A stretch of DNA of 64,000 nt from Thiocapsa imhoffii (GTDB lineage: Bacteria; Pseudomonadota; Gammaproteobacteria; Chromatiales; Chromatiaceae), in the NCBI RefSeq assembly GCF_016583985.1, contig NZ_NRSD01000004.1, positions 186,001 to 250,000 of the forward strand, written 5' to 3'. Position numbers and translations under genes: made by a program. The stretch's first letter is position 1. Every line of letters starts with the position of its first letter. Positions 10,014 through 19,947 of the stretch are shown here, piece after piece. The notes beneath the pieces are model-generated. The model saw only the letters and a program-made list of their open reading frames with translations, searched no databases and was not told the DNA's origin.

Positions 10014-10135
10014 GCATGGCACCCGTGCGGATCAACCCGGACCTGCCTGACCAGCCTCTCGTCGCGGTCCCGCCATCGCCAGGGCGGTGGCTGATCGATC
10101 AGCAGGGTTCCGGGCGATGCCGCGCACGCTGGACG

Positions 10136-11467
10136 TCAGTCGAGATAGGAACTGAGCATGGCCGTGAGATCGACCCGGGCACGCAGGCGCCGACAGAGCA
10201 TGAAGGCACCCATGAATTTGCGATGCAAGAACATGGTTTCCGGTGCCGGAACACTGCTGAACACCCCGGAATAGAACATCTCGCGTCCCCGTGCGTAGAC
10301 GCGCTCGAAGAGATCGGATGACCCGAAATCGTACAACCCGGGCGAGCGTAGCGGCTCACTGGCGAGACTGAGCAGGTTGAGCAGGGCATCGATCTGCGCG
10401 CTCGGATCATCGCCGCTGACATAACCAATCGCAATCGCGGCGGTGCGCATGGCCCCGCGGTCATCCGCAAGCGCGGCGCGTGCGAGCGCCCGATAGGCGG
10501 CGATGAGATCCTCTGAAACCGCAACCGCCGCACCAAAATCAAGCAACACAATGCGCCCGGTGTTGGCATCGTAGAGATAGTTGCCAAAATTGGGATCGGA
10601 CTGAACCAGCGCGAAGGCGAACAGTTCGCGCATCGCCAGCCGGGTGAGTGCGGTGGCGGCCCGATCCCGCTCCGCGGCACGATAGCGCCCGTCGGCGAGT
10701 TGATCGACCGGAACCCCATCGGCGAAGTCCATGGCAAGGATGCGTGTGGTCGAGAGGTCTCGGTGAACCTTGGGCACGAAGAAGTCCGCGTCATCGCCAA
10801 CCCAGTTTGCGTAGGTCTCGAGTGCATTCGCCTCGGCGAGATAGTCGGCCTCGCGATGCAATTGCGCCCGCGCACTCTCGAAATAGGGCGCGAGATCGAC
10901 CCCGGATGGCGCCATGCCCAGTGTTCGCGCGAGCAGCGCGAGATTGGAGATGTCGCTGTCGATGCTTTCGCGAACGCCAGGGAATTGGATCTTCAACGCC
11001 AGGCGGCGACCATCGCGCGTCTCGGCCCGATGCACTTGACCGATCGAGGCCGCGGCGATGGGCGTAAACTCCAACCGCCGGAAGCGTTGATTCCAATCCG
11101 GCCCGTATTCGCGATCTAAGACGGTGGTGAGTTGACTCATGGGCATCGGCTCGGCGCGTTCACGCAGGCTGCTCATAATCTCAGCGGCCTCGGGCGTGAA
11201 GATGTCCGAGCCGTCCATCGACATGAGCTGCCCCATCTTCATCACGGCTCCTCGCATCCGCGCGAGGCGCTGGGTGAAGCGCTGCGTGTGCGCGGGCGAC
11301 AGCACGATGCGAGCAGGATCGTCACTGCGCCGTGTGCGGGCCAACTCGATCAATCCCTTCACGCCGATCCCGGCAGCGAGGTCACCCGTGGCTCGACCAA
11401 GATGCCACAACCGACTGATCCGGGTGCTGGGCACGGCGATTCCCGGGCGCTGGGCGGATGGCGACAT
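10136..11467 (-). CDS. ABC1/AarF (UbiB-like) atypical kinase
   Basis: A 443-residue protein of the ABC1 atypical kinase family. The N-terminal KxGQ motif (KMGQLMSMDG), the Ala-rich nucleotide loop AAASIGQVHRA, the lysine strand LALKIQFPGV, DPNFGNYLYD (catalytic loop) and LLDFGAAV (metal-binding DFG) all appear in order. Family members support ubiquinone biosynthesis by ATP hydrolysis rather than protein phosphorylation. Start ATG 11467 is preceded on the transcript by GAGGAG. It has no C-terminal transmembrane pair typical of UbiB, so it is a paralogue rather than UbiB proper. Confidence 0.88.
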   Translation of the reverse strand: MSPSAQRPGIAVPSTRISRLWHLGRATGDLAAGIGVKGLIELARTRRSDDPARIVLSPAHTQRFTQRLARMRGAVMKMGQLMSMDGSDIFTPEAAEIMSSLRERAEPMPMSQLTTVLDREYGPDWNQRFRRLEFTPIAAASIGQVHRAETRDGRRLALKIQFPGVRESIDSDISNLALLARTLGMAPSGVDLAPYFESARAQLHREADYLAEANALETYANWVGDDADFFVPKVHRDLSTTRILAMDFADGVPVDQLADGRYRAAERDRAATALTRLAMRELFAFALVQSDPNFGNYLYDANTGRIVLLDFGAAVAVSEDLIAAYRALARAALADDRGAMRTAAIAIGYVSGDDPSAQIDALLNLLSLASEPLRSPGLYDFGSSDLFERVYARGREMFYSGVFSSVPAPETMFLHRKFMGAFMLCRRLRARVDLTAMLSSYLD

Positions 11468-11961
11468 GCTGACTCCTCGTTGTGATGAAGATGGAGAAGC
11501 GGGACTGAGCCGGACTCTTGTCTCGATCCCGTCCAGACCAAACGTTGGACATGGGTTCGATTGATCCCGAGTGCAACGCGGATTGCGATGCCACCGCGCG
11601 CACCGACCCCGTCCGGAATTGGCGGCCTCCTGGTCACGCAAGGTTGACTTTGGACCTAACTTCAAGGCTACTGTCTTCTCGCGTCAGGATGCGGGTCACG
11701 GGTCCGTCTGGTCGGAGCACCCTCCAGATGGGTACCACGAGGGGTCGTCGCCCGGTTTCGAACACGAGCGAACAGGAGACGCGCTACCCGACAGCACGCA
11801 CCAATCGCGGCTTCGATTCGTCCGCTCGACGCACCGAGCAGGGGTCATCAGGCTTGATCCAAGCGCCGTGCAGGCCGACAATGCTCGGTTACCTTGCGAA
11901 TCGACTCCAATGTCCGGCAATCCGTTCGCAACCCGCATCCTTTTCTTCCCGAGGCTTCACG
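11468..11961 (+). other. 494-base leader between ABC1 kinase and DEAD-box helicase genes
   Basis: No convincing gene lies here; the open frames present match nothing I recognise. The region holds the divergent promoters of the flanking genes and a MerR-type promoter at 11644-11674. Transcription from that promoter would give the helicase mRNA an untranslated leader of roughly 280 bases. E. coli deaD mRNA also has a very long leader. Confidence 0.5.
11644..11674 (+). promoter_or_regulatory. Candidate MerR-type promoter with 19-bp spacer
   Basis: A near-consensus -35 box TTGACT (11644-11649) and -10 box TACTGT (11669-11674) are separated by 19 bases instead of 17. The spacer holds an imperfect dyad (CTTTGGA around 11648-11654 against TTCAAGG at 11661-11667). 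Overlong spacers with a central dyad are the signature of promoters activated by MerR-family regulators. No merR-type gene is adjacent. Confidence 0.45.
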
Positions 11962-13836
11962 ATGGACACTTCCGACACGAGTCTTGGCTTCAGCCACCTC
12001 GGCCTTGCCTCTCCAATCGCCCAGGCGGTCAATGATCTCGGCTACGAGACCCCGACCCCTATCCAGCGTCAGTGCATTCCTCATCTCCTCGCGGGCCGTG
12101 ACCTGCTCGGGCAGGCGCAGACCGGAACCGGCAAGACCGCCGCATTTGCCCTACCCTTGCTCAGCCGGATCGATCCGCATCAGCCCGGAGCGCAGGTCCT
12201 GGTCCTGACGCCAACGCGCGAATTGGCGCTGCAAGTCGCCGAGGCCTTCCAAGGCTATGCACAGCATCTGGCGGGGTTCCTCGTGCTCCCCATCTATGGC
12301 GGCCAGGGCTATGGACTGCAACTGAGCCAACTGCGCCGCCAACCACAGGTCATCGTGGGCACCCCCGGACGGGTGATGGATCACCTCAAACGCGGCACTC
12401 TCAAGCTCGATGGCCTCAAGACGCTCGTCCTGGACGAAGCCGACGAGATGCTGAACATGGGCTTCGCCGAGGACATCGACTGGATCTTCGAGCAAACGCC
12501 CCCGCAACGGCAGGTCGCACTCTTCTCCGCAACCATGCCAACCGCGATCCGCCGCGTCGCGCAGCGGCGACTCAATGACCCGGTCGAGGTCCACGTCGTT
12601 GCCGACTCCGAGACGGTCGATACCATCGAGCAGCATCACTGCGTCGTCACCCGCTTCCACAAGCTCGACGTGCTCACCCGCATCCTCGAACTCGAAACCT
12701 TTGACGGGATGTTGATTTTCGTGCGGACCAAGCATGCGACCGTCGAACTCGCGGACAAACTCAAGGCTCACGGGTTCGCCGCCGAGGCGCTCAATGGCGA
12801 CATGAATCAGGAGATGCGCGAGCGCACGGTCGAGCGCCTGAAACAAGGGCAGCTTGACATCCTGGTCGCAACCGACGTCGCCGCGCGCGGACTCGACGTC
12901 GAGCGCCTGAGCCATGTCGTCAACTATGACATTCCGACCGACCCCTCGGCCTATGTGCACCGCATCGGCCGCACCGGACGTGCCGGGCGAACCGGGCGCG
13001 CGATCCTGTTGGTCGAACCGCGCGAGCGTGGTCTGTTACGAGCCATCGAGCGCACCATCCGCCGCACCGTCCCGGCCATGCAGCCGCCCTCGGCCTCGCA
13101 ACTGAGCGAATCGCGGATCGACCGTTTCACCCTCGAACTGCGCAAGACCCTCACCGAGCAGGATCTCGATTTCTTCTATCGGCTGGTCTCTCGTCTGAGT
13201 TCGGAGCACGAGTTGGACTTGATGGACATCGCCGCCGCCTTGGCCTACCTCAACCAGCGTGATCGACCGCTTGATGTAAAAACCGATCCACCCCGCCCGC
13301 CCGCCGCCGAGCGCAGCACACGCGAGAACAGTCAGCGTGGCGAGCGCCGCCGAGAGGGACGGCCCGAAACACGCCGCGAGACGAATCGCGAGTCGCCCCG
13401 TCGACCGGCTCGCAACAGCGAGGGCCTCACTCGTTATCGGATCGAAGTCGGACACCAGCATGGAGCCACGCCGCGGGACATCGTCGGCGCCATCGCCAAC
13501 GAATCCGGCCTGGAGGGCCGCTACATCGGTCGCATCGATATTCGCCAAGAGTATTCGTTGGTCGACCTCCCCGCGGAGATGCCACGGGAGATTTTCAATC
13601 ATCTGAAGCGCGTGTTCGTGCGGGGTCAAGCCCTACGCATCGCGCTAGCGGATCACGCGGCGGATCACTCGGGCGAGCGCGAATGGAGTCCCGGCGAGGT
13701 GCGTGACCGTCGGCCCCGGGCACCGAACGACGCCACGTCGGGCGAGCGCCCCCCCCGCTCCGACCGCCCCTCCTTCGAGCGCCAACGGCAGGAACCGGGC
13801 TTTCATCAAGAGCGGCGGCGCAAACGCACGGACTGA
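11962..13836 (+). CDS. deaD: DEAD-box ATP-dependent RNA helicase (DeaD/CsdA type)
   Basis: A 624-residue RNA helicase. Q-motif PTPIQRQCIP (31-40), Walker A AQTGTGKT (52-59), PTREL, the DEAD box near 157-161, SAT near 188 and HRIGRTGRAG near 332 are all present. A DbpA-type RNA-binding domain lies at about 485-566 (RYRIEVGHQHGATPRDI and onward), followed by an Arg/Pro/Glu-rich low-complexity tail. This architecture matches CsdA/DeaD, used in ribosome assembly and mRNA decay in the cold. ATG 11962 with GAGG at 11951 fits the family N terminus; the frame is open for 148 codons upstream without similarity. Confidence 0.92.
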   Translation: MDTSDTSLGFSHLGLASPIAQAVNDLGYETPTPIQRQCIPHLLAGRDLLGQAQTGTGKTAAFALPLLSRIDPHQPGAQVLVLTPTRELALQVAEAFQGYAQHLAGFLVLPIYGGQGYGLQLSQLRRQPQVIVGTPGRVMDHLKRGTLKLDGLKTLVLDEADEMLNMGFAEDIDWIFEQTPPQRQVALFSATMPTAIRRVAQRRLNDPVEVHVVADSETVDTIEQHHCVVTRFHKLDVLTRILELETFDGMLIFVRTKHATVELADKLKAHGFAAEALNGDMNQEMRERTVERLKQGQLDILVATDVAARGLDVERLSHVVNYDIPTDPSAYVHRIGRTGRAGRTGRAILLVEPRERGLLRAIERTIRRTVPAMQPPSASQLSESRIDRFTLELRKTLTEQDLDFFYRLVSRLSSEHELDLMDIAAALAYLNQRDRPLDVKTDPPRPPAAERSTRENSQRGERRREGRPETRRETNRESPRRPARNSEGLTRYRIEVGHQHGATPRDIVGAIANESGLEGRYIGRIDIRQEYSLVDLPAEMPREIFNHLKRVFVRGQALRIALADHAADHSGEREWSPGEVRDRRPRAPNDATSGERPPRSDRPSFERQRQEPGFHQERRRKRTD

Positions 13837-13961
13837 AGGGGCGCGGTGTCGCAAAACCGACAGGCATCCGTCGCTGACCCGACGCGGCCCGCATCCCCCT
13901 CGGCCCGGACCAACCCGGGATGAGGAGCGAGAACCCGGCATCCAAAGATGGTGCGATCTTT

Positions 13962-13992
13962 GCCTGATCATTCCAGTAATCGGTGATCAGGC
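13962..13992. promoter_or_regulatory. 9-bp inverted repeat upstream of the SIR2-like gene
   Basis: GCCTGATCA (13962-13970) and TGATCAGGC (13984-13992) are exact reverse complements separated by 13 bases, 32 bases before the SIR2-like start. The centre-to-centre distance of 22 bases (about two helical turns) would suit a dimeric repressor; a terminator is unlikely because no T-run follows. Confidence 0.4.
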
Positions 13993-14024
13993 CATAGAAC
14001 GCGACCAACTCAAGGAACCACGGC

Positions 14025-14879
14025 ATGCTGCAACGACTCGCAAGCGCCCTGAGGCAAGGCGAACTGGTGCCCTTTTTGGGGCCAGGCGCCCTCGCCGGGG
14101 CCCAGGATGTGCTGACCAACGAGCCGATGCCGGCCGACAGCGAGAGTCTCATTCTCGCTATGAATGGCGGCAAACCCATGTCGCCCCGCCTGATGTGGGA
14201 ATTTTCCCGTGCCGCCATGAATGTCGAACTCAAGCGTGGGCGTGGCGCCGTCACCCGTTTTCTCGACACCACCTACGGACAGCGCACCTGGACCCGCGCG
14301 CCCTTGCACCAATGGCTGCGGGACATTCGTCCCGGCTACGTGATCGACATCAATCGTGATACCCAGTTACAGGATTCCTATCAGGACGTCCCGCATCTCC
14401 TGATCCGCGGCATAGCCCGGATCGGTGGCACCGATTATCGCTTTCGTCTGCATCACTATGATGGCGTGCGCTATCGCGAGATCGAACTCGACGAGGCCGA
14501 TCCCGCTGTCCCGATTCTTTTTAAGCCACTTGGCAGCCCGCGACCCGACGCGACCTACATTGCATCCGATGCGGATTTCGTCGACTACCTGACGGAGTTG
14601 ATGGGTGGATTCGGGATTCCAGCCTTCCTCAAGAAGAACCGGAGAGGACGGCGCTATCTGTTCCTGGGACTGCGGTTTCTCCGCGATACCGAACGCATGA
14701 TCGCCGCGGATCTCATCCATGATGCGGGCACCCCGACGGGTTGGGCGCTCATCCCCGATCCGACCGACAAGGAGCGCCGGTTTTGCCACGCCAAGGGGAT
14801 CGAGATCGTCACAGCCGATTTCCCGGAACTGCTCGCGGCGGCTGAGCGACCCGATGATCCGGACGCACCACAGCCGTAA
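14025..14879 (+). CDS. SIR2-like domain protein, stand-alone
   Basis: A 284-residue soluble protein of the SIR2-like (SIR2_2) type. Evidence is the N-terminal VPFLGPGALAG (15-25), analogous to the GAGxS nucleotide-binding loop; the mid-region PGYVIDINRDTQLQ; PILFKPLGSP; and YLFLGLRFLRDTERMIA, which resembles the FLGYSLxDxNIR strand of SIR2_2 domains. Such domains hydrolyse or bind NAD+, and many serve in phage defence, but no partner gene (helicase, nuclease, TIR or Argonaute) is adjacent. Neighbours are deaD (188 bases upstream) and convergent purE. I cannot assign a cellular role. An inverted repeat sits just upstream. Confidence 0.7.
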   Translation: MLQRLASALRQGELVPFLGPGALAGAQDVLTNEPMPADSESLILAMNGGKPMSPRLMWEFSRAAMNVELKRGRGAVTRFLDTTYGQRTWTRAPLHQWLRDIRPGYVIDINRDTQLQDSYQDVPHLLIRGIARIGGTDYRFRLHHYDGVRYREIELDEADPAVPILFKPLGSPRPDATYIASDADFVDYLTELMGGFGIPAFLKKNRRGRRYLFLGLRFLRDTERMIAADLIHDAGTPTGWALIPDPTDKERRFCHAKGIEIVTADFPELLAAAERPDDPDAPQP

Positions 14880-14921
14880 CCCGAGGCGGTCCATCCGGGG
14901 CGCCCGACAGAAGACTGGGTA

Positions 14922-15449
14922 TCAGTCGCCCCGCGCCATGCGCTCGACCTTCGCCATCACGCTTGCCTCGAGCGCTTGCTTGAAATGCATAATGCGCTCG
15001 CGCACCACCGCATCCGAAGCGCCGAGGATCTGCGCGGCGAGAATGCCGGCATTGCGCGCACCATTGATCGCCACGGTGGCTACCGGAACCCCGGCGGGCA
15101 TCTGCACGATGGAGAGCAACGAGTCCTGGCCCGAGAGACTCGCGGTTTTTACCGGCACTCCAATCACCGGGAGCGGCGTGATGGCCGCGGCCATGCCGGG
15201 CAGATGGGCCGCCCCACCGGCACCGGCGATGATGACGCGCAAGCCACGCGCGACCGCATCCTCGGCATAGCGATAGAGACGGCGCGGCGTGCGATGGGCC
15301 GAGACGATCGTCATTTCGAAGACGATCCCGAGTTCGCGCAGGACGGTCGCGGCCTCCTGCATCACAGGCAGATCGGAATCACTGCCCATGATGATCCCCA
15401 CCTGCGGGACAGCGGCATCAATGGATGCGTGGCCGTTCGATCCGGTCAT
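14922..15449 (-). CDS. purE: N5-carboxyaminoimidazole ribonucleotide mutase PurE
   Basis: A 175-residue class I PurE, which moves the carboxylate of N5-CAIR to give CAIR in purine synthesis. GSDSDLPVM (22-30), the catalytic-region SAHRTP (50-55) and [12 protein letters not shown] are diagnostic. The N terminus is about 12 residues longer than in E. coli. The start overlaps the end of purK by ATGA (15446-15449), giving translational coupling, and the order purK-purE is reversed relative to the usual purEK. Confidence 0.95.
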   Translation of the reverse strand: MTGSNGHASIDAAVPQVGIIMGSDSDLPVMQEAATVLRELGIVFEMTIVSAHRTPRRLYRYAEDAVARGLRVIIAGAGGAAHLPGMAAAITPLPVIGVPVKTASLSGQDSLLSIVQMPAGVPVATVAINGARNAGILAAQILGASDAVVRERIMHFKQALEASVMAKVERMARGD

Positions 15450-16600
15450 GGATGGTTCTCTCCTGAGATCTCAATGAGTTGCCGCACGACCTCCGCCTGC
15501 TGGCGGGCCTGTGCGATATCATGGCTCAAGATGGTCACGTGACCCATCTTGCGATAGGGCGCGGTCGCGGCCTTACCATAGAGGTGGATACACACACCCG
15601 GGATGGCCAGGGCCTCGGCCATGCCACGAATGACGGGGCGACCATGATGACCCTCCGCACCCAGGAGATTGATCATGGCCGCGGGACAGAGCTGTTCGGT
15701 CGAGCCCAGTGGCAACCCCACGATCGCGCGCAGATGTTGTTCAAACTGATCCGTGACATTGGCCTCGATCGTGTGATGCCCGGAGTTGTGGGTCCGGGGC
15801 GCCACCTCGTTCACCAGCAACTCACCATCATGCGTCAGGAACATCTCAACCCCGAAGATGCCCACGCCGCCCAACGCCTCGACGGTCCGCACCGCGAGTC
15901 GCTCGGCCGCCGCGGCGACCTCCGCGGGGATCTGCGCGGGTGCCAGCAGCAGATCGAGCACGTTCTTCCCTGGACGGAAACACATCTCCACGGTCGGGTA
16001 GCAGCGATGATCGCCGTCGAGACCGCGCGCAACGATGACCGCCAGTTCCTTCTCAGCGGGAATGAAGCGCTCGACCAGCGAGGGCACCGGAAGCTGCATC
16101 GCATCGTCTTCGGGGCCTTTCAGAATCGCGACACCGCGCCCATCGTAGCCGCCGCGACATGCCTTTTGGACCAGCGGGTAGCCAAAAGCCGCGAAGGCCG
16201 CCGAGGAGGGCTCGGGCATCGACTCGAACGCCGCCGTTGGGATGCCCGCCGCGACCAATGCTCGCTTCTGCGTCAGCTTATCCTGGAGCAACGCCAAGAC
16301 GGTGGGCGCGGGATGGATGTTATGGCCCTCGTGGGCGAGTTGGATGAGGGTCTCGGCATCGATATCCTCGATGTCGAAGGTCACCACGTCACAGGACTCG
16401 GCCAGTTCGCGCAGTTTGGAGGGATCGTGGTACGAACCAACGATCTGATGCCCGGCGACCTGGCCGGCGGGACAACCCGGGGTGGGATCCAGAACCACGC
16501 AGTTGCAACCGATCCGCTTCGCGGCCTTAGCCATCATACGGCCAAGTTGCCCGCCGCCGATGATGCCGATACGTGCGATAGGAAGGGGGAAGACGTCCAT
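15446..16600 (-). CDS. purK: N5-carboxyaminoimidazole ribonucleotide synthase PurK
   Basis: A 384-residue ATP-grasp enzyme converting AIR, bicarbonate and ATP to N5-[17 protein letters not shown] lies at 12-24; ATP-grasp features follow, including [13 protein letters not shown] and the C-terminal catalytic strand [18 protein letters not shown]. Length matches the family. It is the first gene of the purK-purE unit, transcribed leftward and divergent from the mrp operon, with 172 bases between the start codons. A TGATAT-like AT-rich element lies around 16720, but no promoter can be assigned firmly. Confidence 0.95.
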   Translation of the reverse strand: MDVFPLPIARIGIIGGGQLGRMMAKAAKRIGCNCVVLDPTPGCPAGQVAGHQIVGSYHDPSKLRELAESCDVVTFDIEDIDAETLIQLAHEGHNIHPAPTVLALLQDKLTQKRALVAAGIPTAAFESMPEPSSAAFAAFGYPLVQKACRGGYDGRGVAILKGPEDDAMQLPVPSLVERFIPAEKELAVIVARGLDGDHRCYPTVEMCFRPGKNVLDLLLAPAQIPAEVAAAAERLAVRTVEALGGVGIFGVEMFLTHDGELLVNEVAPRTHNSGHHTIEANVTDQFEQHLRAIVGLPLGSTEQLCPAAMINLLGAEGHHGRPVIRGMAEALAIPGVCIHLYGKAATAPYRKMGHVTILSHDIAQARQQAEVVRQLIEISGENHP

Positions 16601-16772
16601 CGTGCGAATGATCGGTGGTTCCGATGGAATTGGAAAGCCCCCGTGCGCGAAAATTAGCCTGCCACATGGCTCCGGGATGCCAAATCCAGCGCATCACGCG
16701 ACCGCGCGCGCATTCAGACAATGATATCCTTGGCCCGAGCGTCAACATCCTTCGGTGCAGGTCGTCGCGCAC

Positions 16773-19592
16773 ATGAACCTACTTTTCGTTGTCCTAATCC
16801 CCTTCGTCGGGGCCGGCTTGGCGGCCTGGGTCTCACGATTCGGACGGCTTCAGTCCGCATGGATGGCCGGCGGTGTCGCCGTTGCCGCGCTGCTCGCCCT
16901 GAGTCCATCGATCGCCGCCCCCTTCCTGGGCGAGACCGTCATTCAGCGGATTCCCTGGCTCCCCGGGTTCGGATTGGATCTGATGTTCCGACTCGATGGC
17001 CTCGGGTTGCTGTTCGCTTTAATGATCCTGGGCATGGGGCTGTTGATCATCCTCTATGCGCGCTACTACCTGGCCGAACGCGACTGCATGGGCCGGTTTT
17101 ATGGCTATCTTCTGTTGTTCATGGGCTCGATGCTCGGGATCGTCCTCTCCGAGAATCTGATCCTGCTGCTGATGTTCTGGGAACTGACGAGCCTCTCGTC
17201 CTTTCTGCTGATCAGTTATTGGCAACACCGCGAAGATGCCCGGACCGGCGCCCGCATGGCGCTGACGGTCACGGGCCTCGGCGGCGTCGCCATGCTGGGC
17301 GGGTTCGTTTTACTCGGCGAAATCGCTGGGAGTTATGAGCTGTCGGTGATCCTCGCCTCCGGGGACTTGATCCGCGCCGACCCCCTCTATACGCCCATGT
17401 TGGTGCTGATCCTGCTTGGAGCCCTGACGAAATCAGCGCAGTTTCCCTTCCATTTTTGGCTTCCGCACGCGATGGCCGCCCCCACGCCCGTGTCGGCCTA
17501 TCTCCACTCGGCGACCCTGGTGAAGGCCGGGGTCTTCTTGCTCGCCCGGCTCTTTCCAGTCCTCTCGGGCACGGTGGAGTGGTCGATCCTGGTCATGAGC
17601 GCTGGGCTCGCGACGCTGCTGCTCGGCGCCTACTTCGCGCTCTTCAAGCATGACCTCAAGGGATTGCTCGCCTACTCGACGATCAGTCACCTCGGCCTGA
17701 TCACCCTGCTGTTCGGCATCGGCACACCGCTTGCCGCGGTCGCCGGAATCTTCCACATCATCAATCATGCCACCTTCAAGGCCTCGCTGTTCATGGCGGC
17801 CGGCATCATCGATCACGAATGTGGGACGCGCGACATGCGCCGCATCAATGGGCTATGGCGTTACATGCCCTACACGGGCACGCTCGCCATGGTCGCCGCC
17901 GCCGCGATGGCGGGGGTTCCGCTGTTCAATGGATTCTTGTCCAAGGAGATGTTCTTCGCCGAGGCGGTGGATTTCTCCGCCGGCTCGCCGTGGCGACTCT
18001 TCCTGCCCGTCGCAGTCCTGATCGCCGGCATGCTGGCCGTTGCCTACTCACTGCGCTTCATCCACGATGTGTTTTTTAATGGCGACCCGATCGACCTACC
18101 CAAGACGCCGCATGAGCCCCCACGCTGGATGAAGGTGCCGGTCGAGATCCTGGTCGCGGTTTGTCTCCTCGTCGGCATTCTGCCCGCCTTCACGGTCGCG
18201 CCACTGCTCTACGTGGCCGCGGTCGGCGTCCTGCAAACCACTCCGCCCCACTATGACCTCGCCATTTGGCATGGCATCAACGCCGCGCTCATCATGAGCC
18301 TGATTGCCTTGATCGGCGGCATCCTCGTCTATGCCGGCCGCCAACCCTTGTTCCGGTTCGCGGAGCGACTCGAAGGCCGCATCGACGCCAAGGCGATGTA
18401 CGAGCAAGTCCTACAAGGCGTGCTTGAGCTTGCCGGAGCGGTGACCCGCACGCTCGACACGGGCTCCCTGCAGCGTATGATCCTCGTGTTTGTCCTGACC
18501 GCCCTGCTACTTGGCACGATTGGCTTCTTAGGCGGCGGTGCGCCGCTGACCGGTACGCGCGCAACCTTGCCGGTCGATGCCGTCAGTCTACTGATCTCGA
18601 TGGCGTTGATCCTGGTTGCCATCTGGACCCTGATGCTGCATCGCCGCCGTTTCACGGCCTTGATCGTCATGGGAGCCCTGGGGCTCTTGGTCTCGCTGAT
18701 CTTTGTCAAATTCTCCGCCCCTGACCTCGCCTTGACCCAGCTCTCGGTTGAGGTCGTCACCATCGTGCTGCTCCTCTTGGCGCTCTATTTCCTGCCACAG
18801 TACAGCCCGGCCGAATCGAGCCCAGCGCGGCGCATCCGTGATCTCGTGGTCGCGGGTCTTGCGGGGACGGGCGCAAGCCTCCTGACCTGGTCGATCCTCA
18901 CCCGCCCCTACGACAGTATCGCGGACTTCTTCCTCGCCAACAGCATGCCCGGTGGTGGTGGGGGCAACGTCGTGAATGTCATCCTGGTGGATTTTCGTGG
19001 CTTCGACACCTTGGGCGAGATCTCCGTCCTCGCGCTCGCAGGCTTAGGGATCTACGCCATGCTCCGCGATCTTTACCTCCCAGGGCCCGTCTGTGATTCG
19101 CGCGGCCACCCGTGGAATTGGGATGTGCATCCACCCATTATGGCGGCCTTGACGCGGCTCCTGTTGCCGCTCGCCCTGCTCGTGTCGGTGTTCATCTTCC
19201 TGCGCGGGCATAACCTCCCCGGCGGCGGCTTCATCGCGGGGCTGATCACCGCGGTCGCGTTGATCATGCAATATTTGGCGAACGGTGCGGAGTGGACACA
19301 CAATCGCATGACCTCGAACCTGCACCCACTCATCGGCGCCGGACTCCTCATCGGCACCGCAACCGGACTGGTGAGCATGCTCTTGGGCTATCCCTTCCTC
19401 ACCTCAGCCTTTACCCACGTGCATTGGCCACTCATTGGGGACTTTGAACTCGCCTCGGCCATCGCCTTCGATCTCGGCGTTTATCTGGTCGTCGTCGGTG
19501 CCACACTGCTCATCCTGGTTCATCTAGGTCTGATGCACAACGCCAGCCATCCCGCCCCGGCGGATGCACCAGCATTGCCCAACCACTCCTGA
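16773..19592 (+). CDS. mrpA: Na+/H+ antiporter subunit MrpA fused to MrpB
   Basis: A 939-residue polytopic membrane protein. The NuoL-like core includes [13 protein letters not shown], the proton-channel segment [36 protein letters not shown] and [18 protein letters not shown]. The MrpA C-terminal extension ([19 protein letters not shown]) follows. The last ~150 residues form an MnhB/MrpB domain ([18 protein letters not shown]), normally a separate protein, so A and B are fused. ATG 16773 begins the first hydrophobic helix; GTG 16755 is an in-frame alternative. It heads a seven-subunit operon for sodium export and pH homeostasis. Confidence 0.92.
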   Translation: MNLLFVVLIPFVGAGLAAWVSRFGRLQSAWMAGGVAVAALLALSPSIAAPFLGETVIQRIPWLPGFGLDLMFRLDGLGLLFALMILGMGLLIILYARYYLAERDCMGRFYGYLLLFMGSMLGIVLSENLILLLMFWELTSLSSFLLISYWQHREDARTGARMALTVTGLGGVAMLGGFVLLGEIAGSYELSVILASGDLIRADPLYTPMLVLILLGALTKSAQFPFHFWLPHAMAAPTPVSAYLHSATLVKAGVFLLARLFPVLSGTVEWSILVMSAGLATLLLGAYFALFKHDLKGLLAYSTISHLGLITLLFGIGTPLAAVAGIFHIINHATFKASLFMAAGIIDHECGTRDMRRINGLWRYMPYTGTLAMVAAAAMAGVPLFNGFLSKEMFFAEAVDFSAGSPWRLFLPVAVLIAGMLAVAYSLRFIHDVFFNGDPIDLPKTPHEPPRWMKVPVEILVAVCLLVGILPAFTVAPLLYVAAVGVLQTTPPHYDLAIWHGINAALIMSLIALIGGILVYAGRQPLFRFAERLEGRIDAKAMYEQVLQGVLELAGAVTRTLDTGSLQRMILVFVLTALLLGTIGFLGGGAPLTGTRATLPVDAVSLLISMALILVAIWTLMLHRRRFTALIVMGALGLLVSLIFVKFSAPDLALTQLSVEVVTIVLLLLALYFLPQYSPAESSPARRIRDLVVAGLAGTGASLLTWSILTRPYDSIADFFLANSMPGGGGGNVVNVILVDFRGFDTLGEISVLALAGLGIYAMLRDLYLPGPVCDSRGHPWNWDVHPPIMAALTRLLLPLALLVSVFIFLRGHNLPGGGFIAGLITAVALIMQYLANGAEWTHNRMTSNLHPLIGAGLLIGTATGLVSMLLGYPFLTSAFTHVHWPLIGDFELASAIAFDLGVYLVVVGATLLILVHLGLMHNASHPAPADAPALPNHS

Positions 19593-19605
19593 GGAGCCTG
19601 AGCCG

Positions 19606-19947
19606 ATGGAAGTCCTGATCACCCTGATCATCGGTGTCTTGACGGCCTGTGGGGTCTACCTGGCACTGCGTGCACGCACCTTCCCCGTGGTGTTGGGGTT
19701 GACGCTCTTGTCCTATGCCGTCAACCTCTTTCTGTTCGTCACGGGCCGCCTCACGGTTGGATTGCCCGCCGTCATCGCCGAAAACAGCGCTGGTTACGCC
19801 GATCCGCTCCCCCAGGCCCTGGTCTTGACCGCCATCGTCATCAGCTTTGCCATGACGGCCTTCATCATCATGCTGGCCCTCAAGGCCCGCGCTGAACTCG
19901 GGAACGATCATGTCGACGGTCGTCCGGACCCTGGAGCGCACTCATGA
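19606..19947 (+). CDS. mrpC: Na+/H+ antiporter subunit MrpC
   Basis: A 113-residue NuoK-like membrane subunit with three hydrophobic segments. Start ATG 19606 has GAGGAG at 19591-19596, overlapping the mrpA stop. It contains GVYLALRARTFPVVLGLTLLSYAVNLFLF and the QALVLTAIVISFAMTAF region typical of MrpC/MnhC. It is part of the membrane antiporter complex; the stop overlaps mrpD by four bases. Confidence 0.93.
   Translation: MEVLITLIIGVLTACGVYLALRARTFPVVLGLTLLSYAVNLFLFVTGRLTVGLPAVIAENSAGYADPLPQALVLTAIVISFAMTAFIIMLALKARAELGNDHVDGRPDPGAHS

Noticed and set aside
11468-11961. Small genes in the helicase leader
   Set aside because: Several open frames of 60-150 codons exist, but they lack recognisable domains or good ribosome-binding sites and overlap each other.
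15479-16657. Long open frame on the opposite strand of purK (about 390 codons)
   Set aside because: It mirrors the codon bias of purK, has no recognisable domain, and the opposite strand is an unambiguous PurK.
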